Shown piece by piece: positions 19,158 through 25,541 of a DNA stretch of 27,550 nt. Location of the stretch: positions 1 through 27,550 of the forward strand of contig UQOC01000027.1 in the NCBI GenBank assembly GCA_900542565.1, written 5' to 3'. A model generated the notes under the pieces. The model had not been told where the DNA came from and searched no databases. It saw only the letters and a list, made by a program, of their open reading frames with translations. Each line of letters begins with the position of its first letter. Positions within the stretch are counted from its first letter, which is position 1. Made by a program: the position numbers and the translations under genes. Origin of the DNA: an uncultured Eubacteriales bacterium (GTDB lineage Bacteria; Bacillota; Clostridia; Peptostreptococcales; Anaerovoracaceae).

Positions 19158-20057
19158 TCATTCCTTCCTGAAAATACAGTCTGATTTGGCGCAGGAAGCG
19201 CAGCCTCCCGTATTTTGTCCATGGCCTGTGGATTTCCGGTCGTGGCCTGCGGTCTTCTGACCGTGCCCTGCGGCTCTCTGTTCGGGCTCTGTGGCTCTCT
19301 GTTCGCGCTCTGCGGCCGGAGTTTCCGGGGCTCTGCCCTGCTTTGGCCGGGCGGAGACCCCGATGATAGCAGTCACCGATTTTGACGGAGACATGAGCAG
19401 GCTCTCGTTGAGAGAAAGACCTATCTTGCGGGGGCAGTCGAGGGCTGCGAAAATATCCTTCTGCATATTTATAGGCAGGTCTCCGTAACCGGGGCTGAAC
19501 CGAGGTCTTGTATACATGCCCTGCTCACGGAAAATCTCGTCTATTTCATCATTGAAAGCATTGCACAGGCTTTCGATCCTCTCGGCTCCGATGGCCTGAA
19601 AGCACAGGGCTTTGGACGGAGAAAGCCTGCCGTAGCGGGCTATCAGCCTGTCCAGTTCAAGGCCGACGGTCGCGCCGAACAGTATTATGCGGCAGCAGCC
19701 TTTCAGATTCTTTTGGAGATCGCGGCTATGAGTAACCGTAAAGCCCAGATCGAGGCTGGCGCCGCTCTGTGAGCCTGCAGCCTCGTCTGTCTGTGCCTCT
19801 GGGATCATCACGCCGCCCGGCCGTCCGTCTGAACACGGCCGCTCATCTGTATGTGGCCGTCCGTCTGCGCCTGCCCCGCTTATGGCAAATTCACGCCAGC
19901 AGACTTTGTAGCTGAGGCGAGGACGCGCCTCGGCAATGCACTCCTCAGTCATCGCGGCCACTTCCGGCGACGGCTTGGGAGAACCCATATAACGAAAAAT
20001 CTCCTTCCTGTCAAAAGGAGGTTCTTCGTATTTTTTAACATGTATGGTGCTTATCAT
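19158..20057 (-). CDS. Probable stand-alone MetH reactivation-domain protein
   Basis: The 299-residue protein lies between metF and metH and ends three bases before metH. Its fold-like core (YEEPPFDRKEIFRYMGSPKP at the start, then LGFTVTHSRDL, IILFGATVGLELDRLI, RPRFSPGYGDLPINMQKDIF, and SLLMSPSKSVTAIIGVS) resembles the vitamin B12-dependent methionine synthase activation domain. That domain binds AdoMet and remethylates inactive cob(II)alamin. The RFSPGYGDLP segment matches the known R-x-x-x-GYxxxP-type AdoMet-binding motif. Two low-complexity insertions are unusual: about residues 63-105 and a C-terminal run of five 7-residue repeats (250-284). It ends with a cysteine-rich tail CASCAKSDCIFRKE. 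The Shine-Dalgarno is weak. Assignment rests on the motif and on context. Confidence 0.82.
   Translation of the reverse strand: MISTIHVKKYEEPPFDRKEIFRYMGSPKPSPEVAAMTEECIAEARPRLSYKVCWREFAISGAGADGRPHTDERPCSDGRPGGVMIPEAQTDEAAGSQSGASLDLGFTVTHSRDLQKNLKGCCRIILFGATVGLELDRLIARYGRLSPSKALCFQAIGAERIESLCNAFNDEIDEIFREQGMYTRPRFSPGYGDLPINMQKDIFAALDCPRKIGLSLNESLLMSPSKSVTAIIGVSARPKQGRAPETPAAEREQRATEPEQRAAGHGQKTAGHDRKSTGHGQNTGGCASCAKSDCIFRKE
19206..19310 (-). repeat. Five degenerate 21-bp coding repeats
   Basis: The reading frame repeats seven-residue units EREQRAT, EPEQRAA, GHGQKTA, GHDRKST and GHGQNTG. At DNA level 21-bp units starting TGYGG recur on the plus strand. Tandem in-frame expansion in a low-complexity tail is likely. 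Confidence 0.8.
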
Positions 20058-20080
20058 GACTCTTGATCTCTGCTGCCGGA

Positions 20081-20962
20081 TCAGGCTTTTCCCAGGATAT
20101 CTGACAGGTTTTCCATTATCTTGCGTGCCACATCCGGCTTGTTCATGGAATATACATGGACATTGGTTATGTTGTTGGCAAACAGGTCGATGATCTGGTC
20201 GGTAGCGTAAGCGATACCGGCCTGTTTCATGGCGTCAGGATCGGAACCGAACTTGTCGACCAGACTCTTGAACCTCTGAGGCATGAACGAACCGGAAAGC
20301 TGTATGGACCTTGCCACCTGATTGGCGTTGGTGATAGGCATTATACCGGCAACGACCGGGACGGTTATGCCCGCTTCCCGTATCTTATACATAAAGTTGT
20401 AGAAAAGATTGTTGTCGAAGAACATCTGAGTAGTCAGGAACTGGCACCCGGCCTCGACCTTTTCCTTCAGATGGCGGATGTCCTCTTTCTGATTGGCGCT
20501 TTCCGGATGGATCTCAGGATAACAGGCTCCGCCTATGCAGAAGTCGGCGCCGCTTTCCTTGAGGTCGCGGATAAGGTCGGTGGCGTAGTTGTAGTCCCAG
20601 CTTTCTCTGGTGGAAAGGTCTGTACCTTCAGGAATATCCCCTCTCAGGGCCATGATGTTTTCTATTCCGGCGTCCTTTATCTCCTGTATCCTCTGGCGCA
20701 CCGTCTCTCTGGTGGAAGATACGCAGGTCAGGTGCTCAAGGACAGGTATATCGTAGGTAGCTTTGATATTCTTTACGATATCAAGGGTGTACCGGCTGGT
20801 GCCGCCGCCTGCTCCGTAAGTGACGCTCATAAATGCGGGCTTGAGCGCGGCGATCTCTTCGGTGGCGGCCTTTACGCTCTCAAATGAAGAATCTTTTTTC
20901 GGCGGAAAAACCTCAAAAGATAATGATAAAGTGTCTTGTTTAAGTAAGTCTATGATTTTCAT
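20081..20962 (-). CDS. metF: 5,10-methylenetetrahydrofolate reductase
   Basis: MetF reduces methylene-THF to 5-methyl-THF, the methyl donor for MetH. The 293-residue TIM-barrel flavoprotein shows LSFEVFPPKKDSSFE, MSVTYGAGGGTSRYTL, the NIMALRGDIPEG motif, DFCIGGACYPEIHPES and TQMFFDNNLFYNF. The length is that of the bacterial form. The ATG at 20962 has only a modest GAGCGG ribosome site. It is the first gene of metF - reactivation protein - metH, so one transcript carries methyl production, transfer and repair. The leader is short (about 30 bases), leaving no space for a SAM or cobalamin riboswitch. Confidence 0.97.
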   Translation of the reverse strand: MKIIDLLKQDTLSLSFEVFPPKKDSSFESVKAATEEIAALKPAFMSVTYGAGGGTSRYTLDIVKNIKATYDIPVLEHLTCVSSTRETVRQRIQEIKDAGIENIMALRGDIPEGTDLSTRESWDYNYATDLIRDLKESGADFCIGGACYPEIHPESANQKEDIRHLKEKVEAGCQFLTTQMFFDNNLFYNFMYKIREAGITVPVVAGIMPITNANQVARSIQLSGSFMPQRFKSLVDKFGSDPDAMKQAGIAYATDQIIDLFANNITNVHVYSMNKPDVARKIMENLSDILGKA

Positions 20963-20995
20963 AATTTACCGCTCTTTCATCAAATTTATACTTGA

Positions 20996-21025
20996 ATTAT
21001 ACTACGAGAAAGGCAGTAAACGCAA
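20996..21025 (-). promoter_or_regulatory. Likely metF promoter
   Basis: On the minus strand TTGCGT (21020-21025), an 18-base spacer and a perfect TATAAT (20996-21001) lie 33 bases upstream of the metF ATG. Confidence 0.65.
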
Positions 21026-21062
21026 GGGCTGAGTGCTTTGCGGATCATACGGCGAGAAAGCA

Positions 21063-21130
21063 GAGGCGGATTGCGGCAGATGAGCGGAGGCGGATTGCAG
21101 CAGATGAGCGGAGGCGGATTGCAGCCAATG
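21063..21130. repeat. 24-bp tandem repeat, about 2.8 copies
   Basis: Units at 21063-21086 and 21087-21110 differ at one base. A third, diverging unit runs 21111-21130. The core is GAGGCGGATTGC-GCAGATGAGCG. The third copy runs straight into the first TGTTGT inverted element. Confidence 0.88.
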
Positions 21131-21167
21131 TTGTATAAAATCGCAATATCGCCCAAAAAATACAACA
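21129..21167. repeat. Inverted repeat TGTTGTAT...ATACAACA
   Basis: 8-bp complementary arms (21129-21136, 21160-21167) flank 23 bases. It is similar in size and arm sequence to the element at 21315-21361. Confidence 0.65.
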
Positions 21168-21314
21168 AAAACCGGCAAGGGAGGGGGGTATATTATTATT
21201 TGCATCGTTGCAGCCACTGAGATTTCGATTTTATCCGACAAATTCCGACATGATTCGCCTCCAAAGATTCTCAGCAATTTCCATCACTCGGTTGTCCTAC
21301 ATCGAAGCCCGCCA

Positions 21315-21361
21315 AAAATGTTGTCTGAATCAGCTCAAGAGCGAAAAAAATACAACATTTT
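21315..21361. repeat. Inverted repeat AAAATGTTGT...ACAACATTTT
   Basis: 10-bp perfect arms (21315-21324, 21352-21361) flank 27 bases, with an A-run before the right arm as in the first copy. A lone right-arm-like TACAACATTA occurs at 21678-21687. Confidence 0.7.
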
Positions 21362-21370
21362 AGGTATTTT

Positions 21371-21401
21371 ACGGGGCAATATACCCTTACCCCGTATATT
21401 G
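21371..21401. other. Two overlapping, mutually exclusive hairpins
   Basis: ACGGGG (21371-21376) can pair with CCCCGT (21390-21395), or CAATATAC (21377-21384) with GTATATTG (21394-21401). The two stems share bases and cannot form together. No adjacent gene start or T-run indicates a function. Confidence 0.4.
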
Positions 21402-21428
21402 ACGCAAAATGTTACATTCAACCGGCAG

Positions 21429-21509
21429 GCATACCGGCAACACCGCCACAGCACTGCCATAGAGCATACCGGCAACACTGCCACAGCACTGCCATAGAGC
21501 ATATCGGCA
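21429..21509. repeat. 35-bp tandem repeat, about 2.3 copies
   Basis: Units 21429-21463 and 21464-21498 differ at one base (CCGCC versus CTGCC). A third starts at 21499 and decays after about 11 bases. The unit begins GCATACCGGCAACAC and is GC-rich compared with its surroundings. Confidence 0.88.
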
Positions 21510-21847
21510 GCCACGGCATACCCGGGGCAGCATGGGCCCGCCGCCGGCCCGCAAAAACCACAAAAAAACGACGCCAGAAGCGCCGTTATGTCAAGGGCCG
21601 GCCAGCAAGGGAGGATTAGCACGGTATACCAACCAAACACCGTAGGAGAGAGACACCTCCCTGCCACCTTACGCGGGTACAACATTACTGAAAAAGTATA
21701 TTGGAGGACTGTATCACCGTCACCAGGTATGCTGTCGACCTCTTGACTCTATTATTACTTATGAATGTGTAAAAACCGGGGAACGAATATATTAAAAAAA
21801 TGTATATAATAAGGAGAAAAAATGAAGATGCCCCATCCCCTTTCCCA

Positions 21848-21877
21848 TTGACCGCAAAATGCAGGATATAATATAAT
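21848..21877 (+). promoter_or_regulatory. Likely promoter of the aldo/keto reductase gene
   Basis: TTGACC (21848-21853), an 18-base spacer and TATAAT (21872-21877) precede the AAGGAGG ribosome site and the ATG at 21912. A second TATAAT at 21867-21872 overlaps it by one base but is too close to the -35. Confidence 0.65.
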
Positions 21878-21911
21878 TAACTTGAAAGTTAGACATCAAG
21901 GAGGCAGACAA

Positions 21912-22952
21912 ATGCAAAAAGTGATCTTAGGAAAGACAGGCATAGAAGTAAGCAAGAATGGGTTTGGTGCCCTTCCCATCCAGAGGATTTCAAAGAAAGA
22001 CGCCGTATATCTCCTTCAGAAAGCCTTCTACAACGGCATAAACTATTTCGACACAGCCAGGGCCTACTCCGACAGCGAAGAAAAGATCGGAGCGGCCTTT
22101 GAATACACCAGAGATAAAATTATCATAAGCACCAAGACCATGGCAGCGACCGGCCGGGAGCTGGAGCAGGATCTGGAGCAGAGCCTGAGGTTGCTCAGGA
22201 CCGACTACATAGACATATATCAGCTTCACAACCCGTCCTTCTGCCCTCGTCCGGGAGATGAGTCGGGACTTTACGACGCCGCTCTAAAAGCCAGGGAACA
22301 GGGAAAGATACGCCACATCGGCATAACAAACCACAGGATAGCCGTAGCAGAAGAAGCCATAGATTCAGGGCTTTATGAAACACTTCAGTTCCCTTTCTCC
22401 TACCTGGCCTCAGAGGGAGAAATAGAACTGACGAAAAAATGCAGAGAGGCAGACATGGGATTTATCGCCATGAAAGCCCTTTCAGGCGGACTTATACAGA
22501 ACTCTGCCGCCGCCTACGCTTATATAGCCCAGCCTCAGTTCGACAATGTAGTTCCGATCTGGGGAGTGCAGAAAGAATCAGAGCTGGACGAATTCCTTTC
22601 CTATCAGGAGTGCCCGCCTGAACTGAACGCAGAGCTTGCATCGCAGATAGAAAATGATAGAATAGAGCTGGCCGGAGACTTTTGCCGGGGCTGCGGTTAC
22701 TGCATGCCGTGCCCTGCCGGGATCAAGATCAACAACTGCGCCAGGATGAGCCTGCTCCTGCGCCGCGCACCGGCGGACGGATGGCTTTCTGCGGAATGGC
22801 AGAAAGAAATGGCCAGGATCGAAGACTGTCTCCACTGCGGGCAGTGCAAGAGCAGATGTCCTTACGGGCTGGACACGCCGGAACTTCTGGCCAGGAATCT
22901 GGCAGACTACAGGAGTTTTTTGCAGGACCGGGAGGACCGGGAGAGCAGATAA
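21912..22952 (+). CDS. Aldo/keto reductase with C-terminal 4Fe-4S clusters
   Basis: This cytoplasmic oxidoreductase has an aldo/keto reductase TIM barrel (about 1-245) fused to a C-terminal ferredoxin-like region. The AKR catalytic tetrad is complete: Asp47, Tyr52 (FDTARAYS), Lys75 (STKT) and His106 (YQLHNP). Two cysteine clusters follow: CRGCGYCMPCP from Cys258 and CLHCGQCKSRCP near residue 305, consistent with two 4Fe-4S centres. The architecture is common in anaerobes, but the substrate is unknown. The longest frame begins at TTG 21882; ATG 21912 is preferred because AAGGAGG lies eight bases before it, giving 346 residues. The sigma-factor gene follows 34 bases later and could share the transcript. 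Confidence 0.92.
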   Translation: MQKVILGKTGIEVSKNGFGALPIQRISKKDAVYLLQKAFYNGINYFDTARAYSDSEEKIGAAFEYTRDKIIISTKTMAATGRELEQDLEQSLRLLRTDYIDIYQLHNPSFCPRPGDESGLYDAALKAREQGKIRHIGITNHRIAVAEEAIDSGLYETLQFPFSYLASEGEIELTKKCREADMGFIAMKALSGGLIQNSAAAYAYIAQPQFDNVVPIWGVQKESELDEFLSYQECPPELNAELASQIENDRIELAGDFCRGCGYCMPCPAGIKINNCARMSLLLRRAPADGWLSAEWQKEMARIEDCLHCGQCKSRCPYGLDTPELLARNLADYRSFLQDREDRESR

Positions 22953-22986
22953 AACGGGCAGCCGCAGGCAGGATCAGGTGATTCAG

Positions 22987-23523
22987 ATGGAAAAAGTTAA
23001 AAAATTTTTTGCTTCCCTTGAGGAAATATACGAGGCAAACTACAGACTGATAAATATTTTCATATGCGATTATGCCGTCGACGACGAGATCGCTGAGGAA
23101 ATTTCATCCATAGTCTGGGAAAAGGTCGCAAAGCATTCGGAGAGATACATTGACATGGACGCCGAATGGCTGAAAAACTCTCTGCGCATTATCGTAAGGA
23201 CTACGATGGCAGACCATTTCCGCCGGGAGGCAGCTTTCAACAGGGCTTATGAAAAGCTCAAAGAAGCGACCGAAAGATATGGGGAAGATTGCTCAGAGGA
23301 AATTTTCAGAGAAGACCGGAAACGGTATCTGGCCAAGGCTCTTTGCATATTGTCGGAGGAAGAAAAACTGCTGATAAATATGAGGTTCGTCCGCCGGCTT
23401 ACATCAAAGGAAGCGGCAGAGCTCCTGGGCATATCCGACGGGGCCGTCAGGATGAGACAGGAGCGGATACTCCGCAAACTGAGGGCAGAGATAGAGAGAT
23501 TGGAAAATGAGAACGGGGGTTGA
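22987..23523 (+). CDS. ECF-like sigma-70 family RNA polymerase sigma factor
   Basis: This small alternative sigma factor has 178 residues from ATG 22987 (AGGTGA Shine-Dalgarno), or 181 from GTG 22978. It has only the two conserved regions expected of an extracytoplasmic-function type. Region 2 is about residues 15-90 (YRLINIFICDYAVDDEIAEE, MADHFRREAAFNRAYEKL, read in parts). Region 4 is near residues 125-172, with LSEEEKLLINMRFVRRLTSK and the helix-turn-helix AAELLGISDGAVRMRQERIL. It is followed directly by a membrane-anchored protein that is probably its anti-sigma factor. The signal sensed is unknown. Its likely targets are discussed under the conserved blocks at 24287 and 24861. Confidence 0.86.
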   Translation: MEKVKKFFASLEEIYEANYRLINIFICDYAVDDEIAEEISSIVWEKVAKHSERYIDMDAEWLKNSLRIIVRTTMADHFRREAAFNRAYEKLKEATERYGEDCSEEIFREDRKRYLAKALCILSEEEKLLINMRFVRRLTSKEAAELLGISDGAVRMRQERILRKLRAEIERLENENGG

Positions 23524-23527
23524 GGAA

Positions 23528-24286
23528 ATGAGAGAAAAGGACAATAAAATTCCGGCAGACGATATCGATACTTTCGGATTTACGGAAGAAGAGCTGGAAA
23601 TGTTGGGACAGCTGGCAGGAGAGATGCTGGAGCGGGAGACCAGAGCCTACGAGGAAAGGATCCAGAACACGCCCGAACTCCGTGACCTGGAGCCCGACGA
23701 AAAAATCCTGGCCATGCTGCGCCAGAAAGACAGAGAGCGGGCGGCAGCCAGACGGCGGAAAAAGATCGACAAGGCCGTACGCATTGCGGCCATATTTCTC
23801 ATAAGCATTGTCATGGTGGGCGCCATCGGTATGGGGACATCGGAAGCGTTCAGGATAAAGGTCTTCAGCTTTTTCAGCAACGACGGCGACGGCTCCGTCA
23901 CCATCAGAAGCGAAGAAAGCCAGCTGTTGGCAGGCTGGGAGGACTACTGGTATCCTGAGTACATGCCGGAGGGGTTTGCGCTCGTCGGGGCAGAGCAGGA
24001 TGACATGGGCAAGTATATGCTGTTTGAATCGGAAAATTCCGACGAGAATATAAATATCATTATGTCAAAAGAAGACAACTTCGTCATTGAACAGAATACA
24101 GAAGAAACAACTATAGAGGAGGTAGAAATAGGCTATCATAAGGGATATATAGCAACGGATAATTTATACGATATTTGTATATTAGTCTGGCAGACGGATG
24201 AACATTTAATTGAAGTTCAATCAGAGAATTTCTCTAATAAGGAAGAACTGCTTAAAATTGCCGAAAATATGAAATATATTAAATAA
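23528..24286 (+). CDS. Membrane-anchored DUF4367-like protein, probable anti-sigma factor
   Basis: The 252-residue protein has a charged cytoplasmic N-terminus (about 1-80, strongly acidic then KKIDKAVR), one membrane span (about 84-105, IAAIFLISIVMVGAIGMG) and an extracytoplasmic domain. That domain contains YWYPEYMPEGFALV and continues to the end (LLKIAENMKYIK), a pattern I associate with DUF4367. Such proteins usually sit next to ECF sigma genes, with the N-terminal part holding the sigma factor. An in-frame ATG at 23507 would overlap the sigma gene by 17 bases; the start at 23528, five bases after the sigma stop, follows a G-rich ribosome site. Base composition becomes AT-rich over the last 250 bases. 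A terminator follows. Confidence 0.8.
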   Translation: MREKDNKIPADDIDTFGFTEEELEMLGQLAGEMLERETRAYEERIQNTPELRDLEPDEKILAMLRQKDRERAAARRRKKIDKAVRIAAIFLISIVMVGAIGMGTSEAFRIKVFSFFSNDGDGSVTIRSEESQLLAGWEDYWYPEYMPEGFALVGAEQDDMGKYMLFESENSDENINIIMSKEDNFVIEQNTEETTIEEVEIGYHKGYIATDNLYDICILVWQTDEHLIEVQSENFSNKEELLKIAENMKYIK

Positions 24287-24339
24287 TTTTCAAAAAGTGC
24301 GCGACAAAACCTTCTTTGCTCCGTATATGTAAGTAAAAG
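24287..24339 (+). promoter_or_regulatory. Conserved two-part block, copy 1 (candidate sigma-factor promoter)
   Basis: Core AAAAAGTGCGCGACAAAA, then 8 variable bases, then GCTCCGTAT-N2-GTAAGT. The same layout recurs at 24861-24915. It lies directly after the anti-sigma gene and about 50-60 bases before a secreted-protein gene. Its second half is also part of the terminator stem at 24306-24356. Confidence 0.6.
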
Positions 24340-24356
24340 AGCAAAGAGGGTTTTTT
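24306..24356 (+). terminator. Terminator after the anti-sigma gene
   Basis: A 16-bp stem with one G-U pair (24306-24321 with 24339-24354; central CTTTGCTC/GAGCAAAG) has a 17-base loop, and the T-run at 24351-24356 closes it. Confidence 0.8.
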
Positions 24357-24385
24357 ATTTTGCATCAACAAGGAGGATAAAGAGA

Positions 24386-24844
24386 ATGAAAGTTAAAAAA
24401 ACAATATGCGTGTTCATAGTTATCTGTATTTCCTTTTTATCGACTAATCTTTGCTTTGCAGTCGAGCAGCCTAATGGAGAAAGTGTACAGGGTATTGAAA
24501 ATTCAAACATAGTCCCCATGTATGAAACCGTGTCAAATGTAAAAGGAACTTTTTCCATTGATTCTAACGGAAATGCGACCATGCAAGGAATGTTGTTTTT
24601 AAGAGATAGGGATTTAGTCGACGAGGTTAAAATGACATTTAAAATAACGAAATTAGGTGGAGCGATAGTATATAACAAGACATTCAATGCCCAATGGAGC
24701 AGGATTAAAGGTAGTTATGAAGTTTTAAAGAAATTTGATGTTAAAAAAACAGGAAGCTATAGGTTCAACCTTACTGCAAAGTGCTATAAAAACGGCAAAT
24801 TGATAGAGACGATCAACTGCTCGCCGCTGTCAGATACATATTAA
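24386..24844 (+). CDS. Small secreted protein of unknown function
   Basis: The 152-residue protein starts with a clear signal peptide (KVKKTICVFIVICISFLS, cleavage likely near CFA-VEQ, residues 25-27). The mature part, about 125 residues, looks rich in beta strands (GTFSIDSNGNATMQGMLFL, SYRFNLTAKCYKNGKLI) and has two cysteines near the end. No catalytic motif or cell-wall anchor is visible. I do not recognise a family with certainty. The ATG at 24386 has a strong GGAGG. The conserved block at 24287-24339 lies upstream, suggesting control by the neighbouring sigma factor. Confidence 0.8.
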   Translation: MKVKKTICVFIVICISFLSTNLCFAVEQPNGESVQGIENSNIVPMYETVSNVKGTFSIDSNGNATMQGMLFLRDRDLVDEVKMTFKITKLGGAIVYNKTFNAQWSRIKGSYEVLKKFDVKKTGSYRFNLTAKCYKNGKLIETINCSPLSDTY

Positions 24845-24860
24845 ATAAAAAAATAAAAAT

Positions 24861-24915
24861 TTTTCCAAAAAGTGCGTGACAAAATGTCATATGCTCCGTA
24901 TTAGTAAGTGAAAGG
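24861..24915 (+). promoter_or_regulatory. Conserved two-part block, copy 2 (candidate sigma-factor promoter)
   Basis: Core AAAAAGTGCGTGACAAAA, 8 variable bases and GCTCCGTAT-N2-GTAAGT match copy 1 at roughly 44 of 53 positions by eye. Unlike copy 1 it does not form a terminator stem. It lies about 100 bases upstream of the membrane-protein gene at 25014. Confidence 0.6.
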
Positions 24916-25013
24916 GTAAATATAGAAAGTTACAGCCAAGGTCATAATGAAACGGGGGGCGATTCCGATGTGGATGTGAGGACAATAAGAGAAGGTAATA
25001 GGAGGGCAGATGT

Positions 25014-25463
25014 ATGAAGAAAAAGCAGTGGTATAAAAAAGCCATAATCGCTTATGCTGTGTTTTCCATAATTTATCAGATCGTGTTTGTTGCAGCAGCA
25101 TATTTATTGCATGACACAAGTGGAGAAACGATACTGTATTATATAATTCCTGACATATATCAGATTGAAGCGATGGGTATAGGGCAAGGCTTTGCGGTTT
25201 TGTTTTATATTATGATAATCATTGCTTTCTTCTGGCCAGTTGTAATATTAGGTGTAATACAGCGTACAATCGTACCAAAACATGGCAGGCGTCTTGTGTC
25301 CGTTACAGTACAGATTATCTTGTTGGTTTTGTTGGCGGTATTTTTATATATTGCGTTAAAAGTGCTTGCATACCATGGGTTAAAAGCGTTTCTAGTTGGA
25401 GAAATCTTGATATTGTACTCATGGATAGACACTTTTATTATATATAAAATATATTGTCGTTGA
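25014..25463 (+). CDS. Small four-span membrane protein, paralogue A
   Basis: The 149-residue protein has a short basic N-terminus (KKKQWYKK) and about four hydrophobic segments (near residues 10-30, 60-82, 95-117 and 123-145). A probable extracytoplasmic loop contains LHDTSGETILYYIIPD. It has no enzymatic motif. It is clearly related to the protein at 26541-26981: the first ~88 residues align without gaps and are mostly identical, including AIIAYAVFS..YQIVFV, LHD.SGETI and FWPVV.LG. The ATG at 25014 has AGGAGGG. Function is unknown. Confidence 0.8.
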   Translation: MKKKQWYKKAIIAYAVFSIIYQIVFVAAAYLLHDTSGETILYYIIPDIYQIEAMGIGQGFAVLFYIMIIIAFFWPVVILGVIQRTIVPKHGRRLVSVTVQIILLVLLAVFLYIALKVLAYHGLKAFLVGEILILYSWIDTFIIYKIYCR

Positions 25464-25541
25464 ACAATAGCAAATTATACTATCAATACCGCCAATACCG
25501 CAGACCATAAAATATTTTTACATTCAGACGGAGGTAATATT

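Larger units (their letters stand above)
20963..21911. other. Repeat-rich intergenic region between divergent metF and the aldo/keto reductase
   Basis: About 950 bases have no convincing gene. They contain the metF promoter, a 24-bp tandem repeat (21063-21130), two inverted TGTTGT/ACAACA elements (21129-21167, 21315-21361), overlapping hairpins (21371-21401), a 35-bp tandem repeat (21429-21509) and the reductase promoter (21848-21877). Open frames over the tandem repeats are proline-rich translations of the repeat and have no ribosome binding sites. Confidence 0.75.

Noticed and set aside
21002..21277. Proline-rich minus-strand frames over the 24-bp repeats
   Set aside because: They are translations of the tandem repeat in a gap, with no ribosome site.
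21822..21851. Nine-codon leader peptide with an AAGGAG ribosome site before the reductase gene
   Set aside because: It lies upstream of the better promoter (21848-21877), and its stop overlaps that -35, so it would not be in the main transcript.
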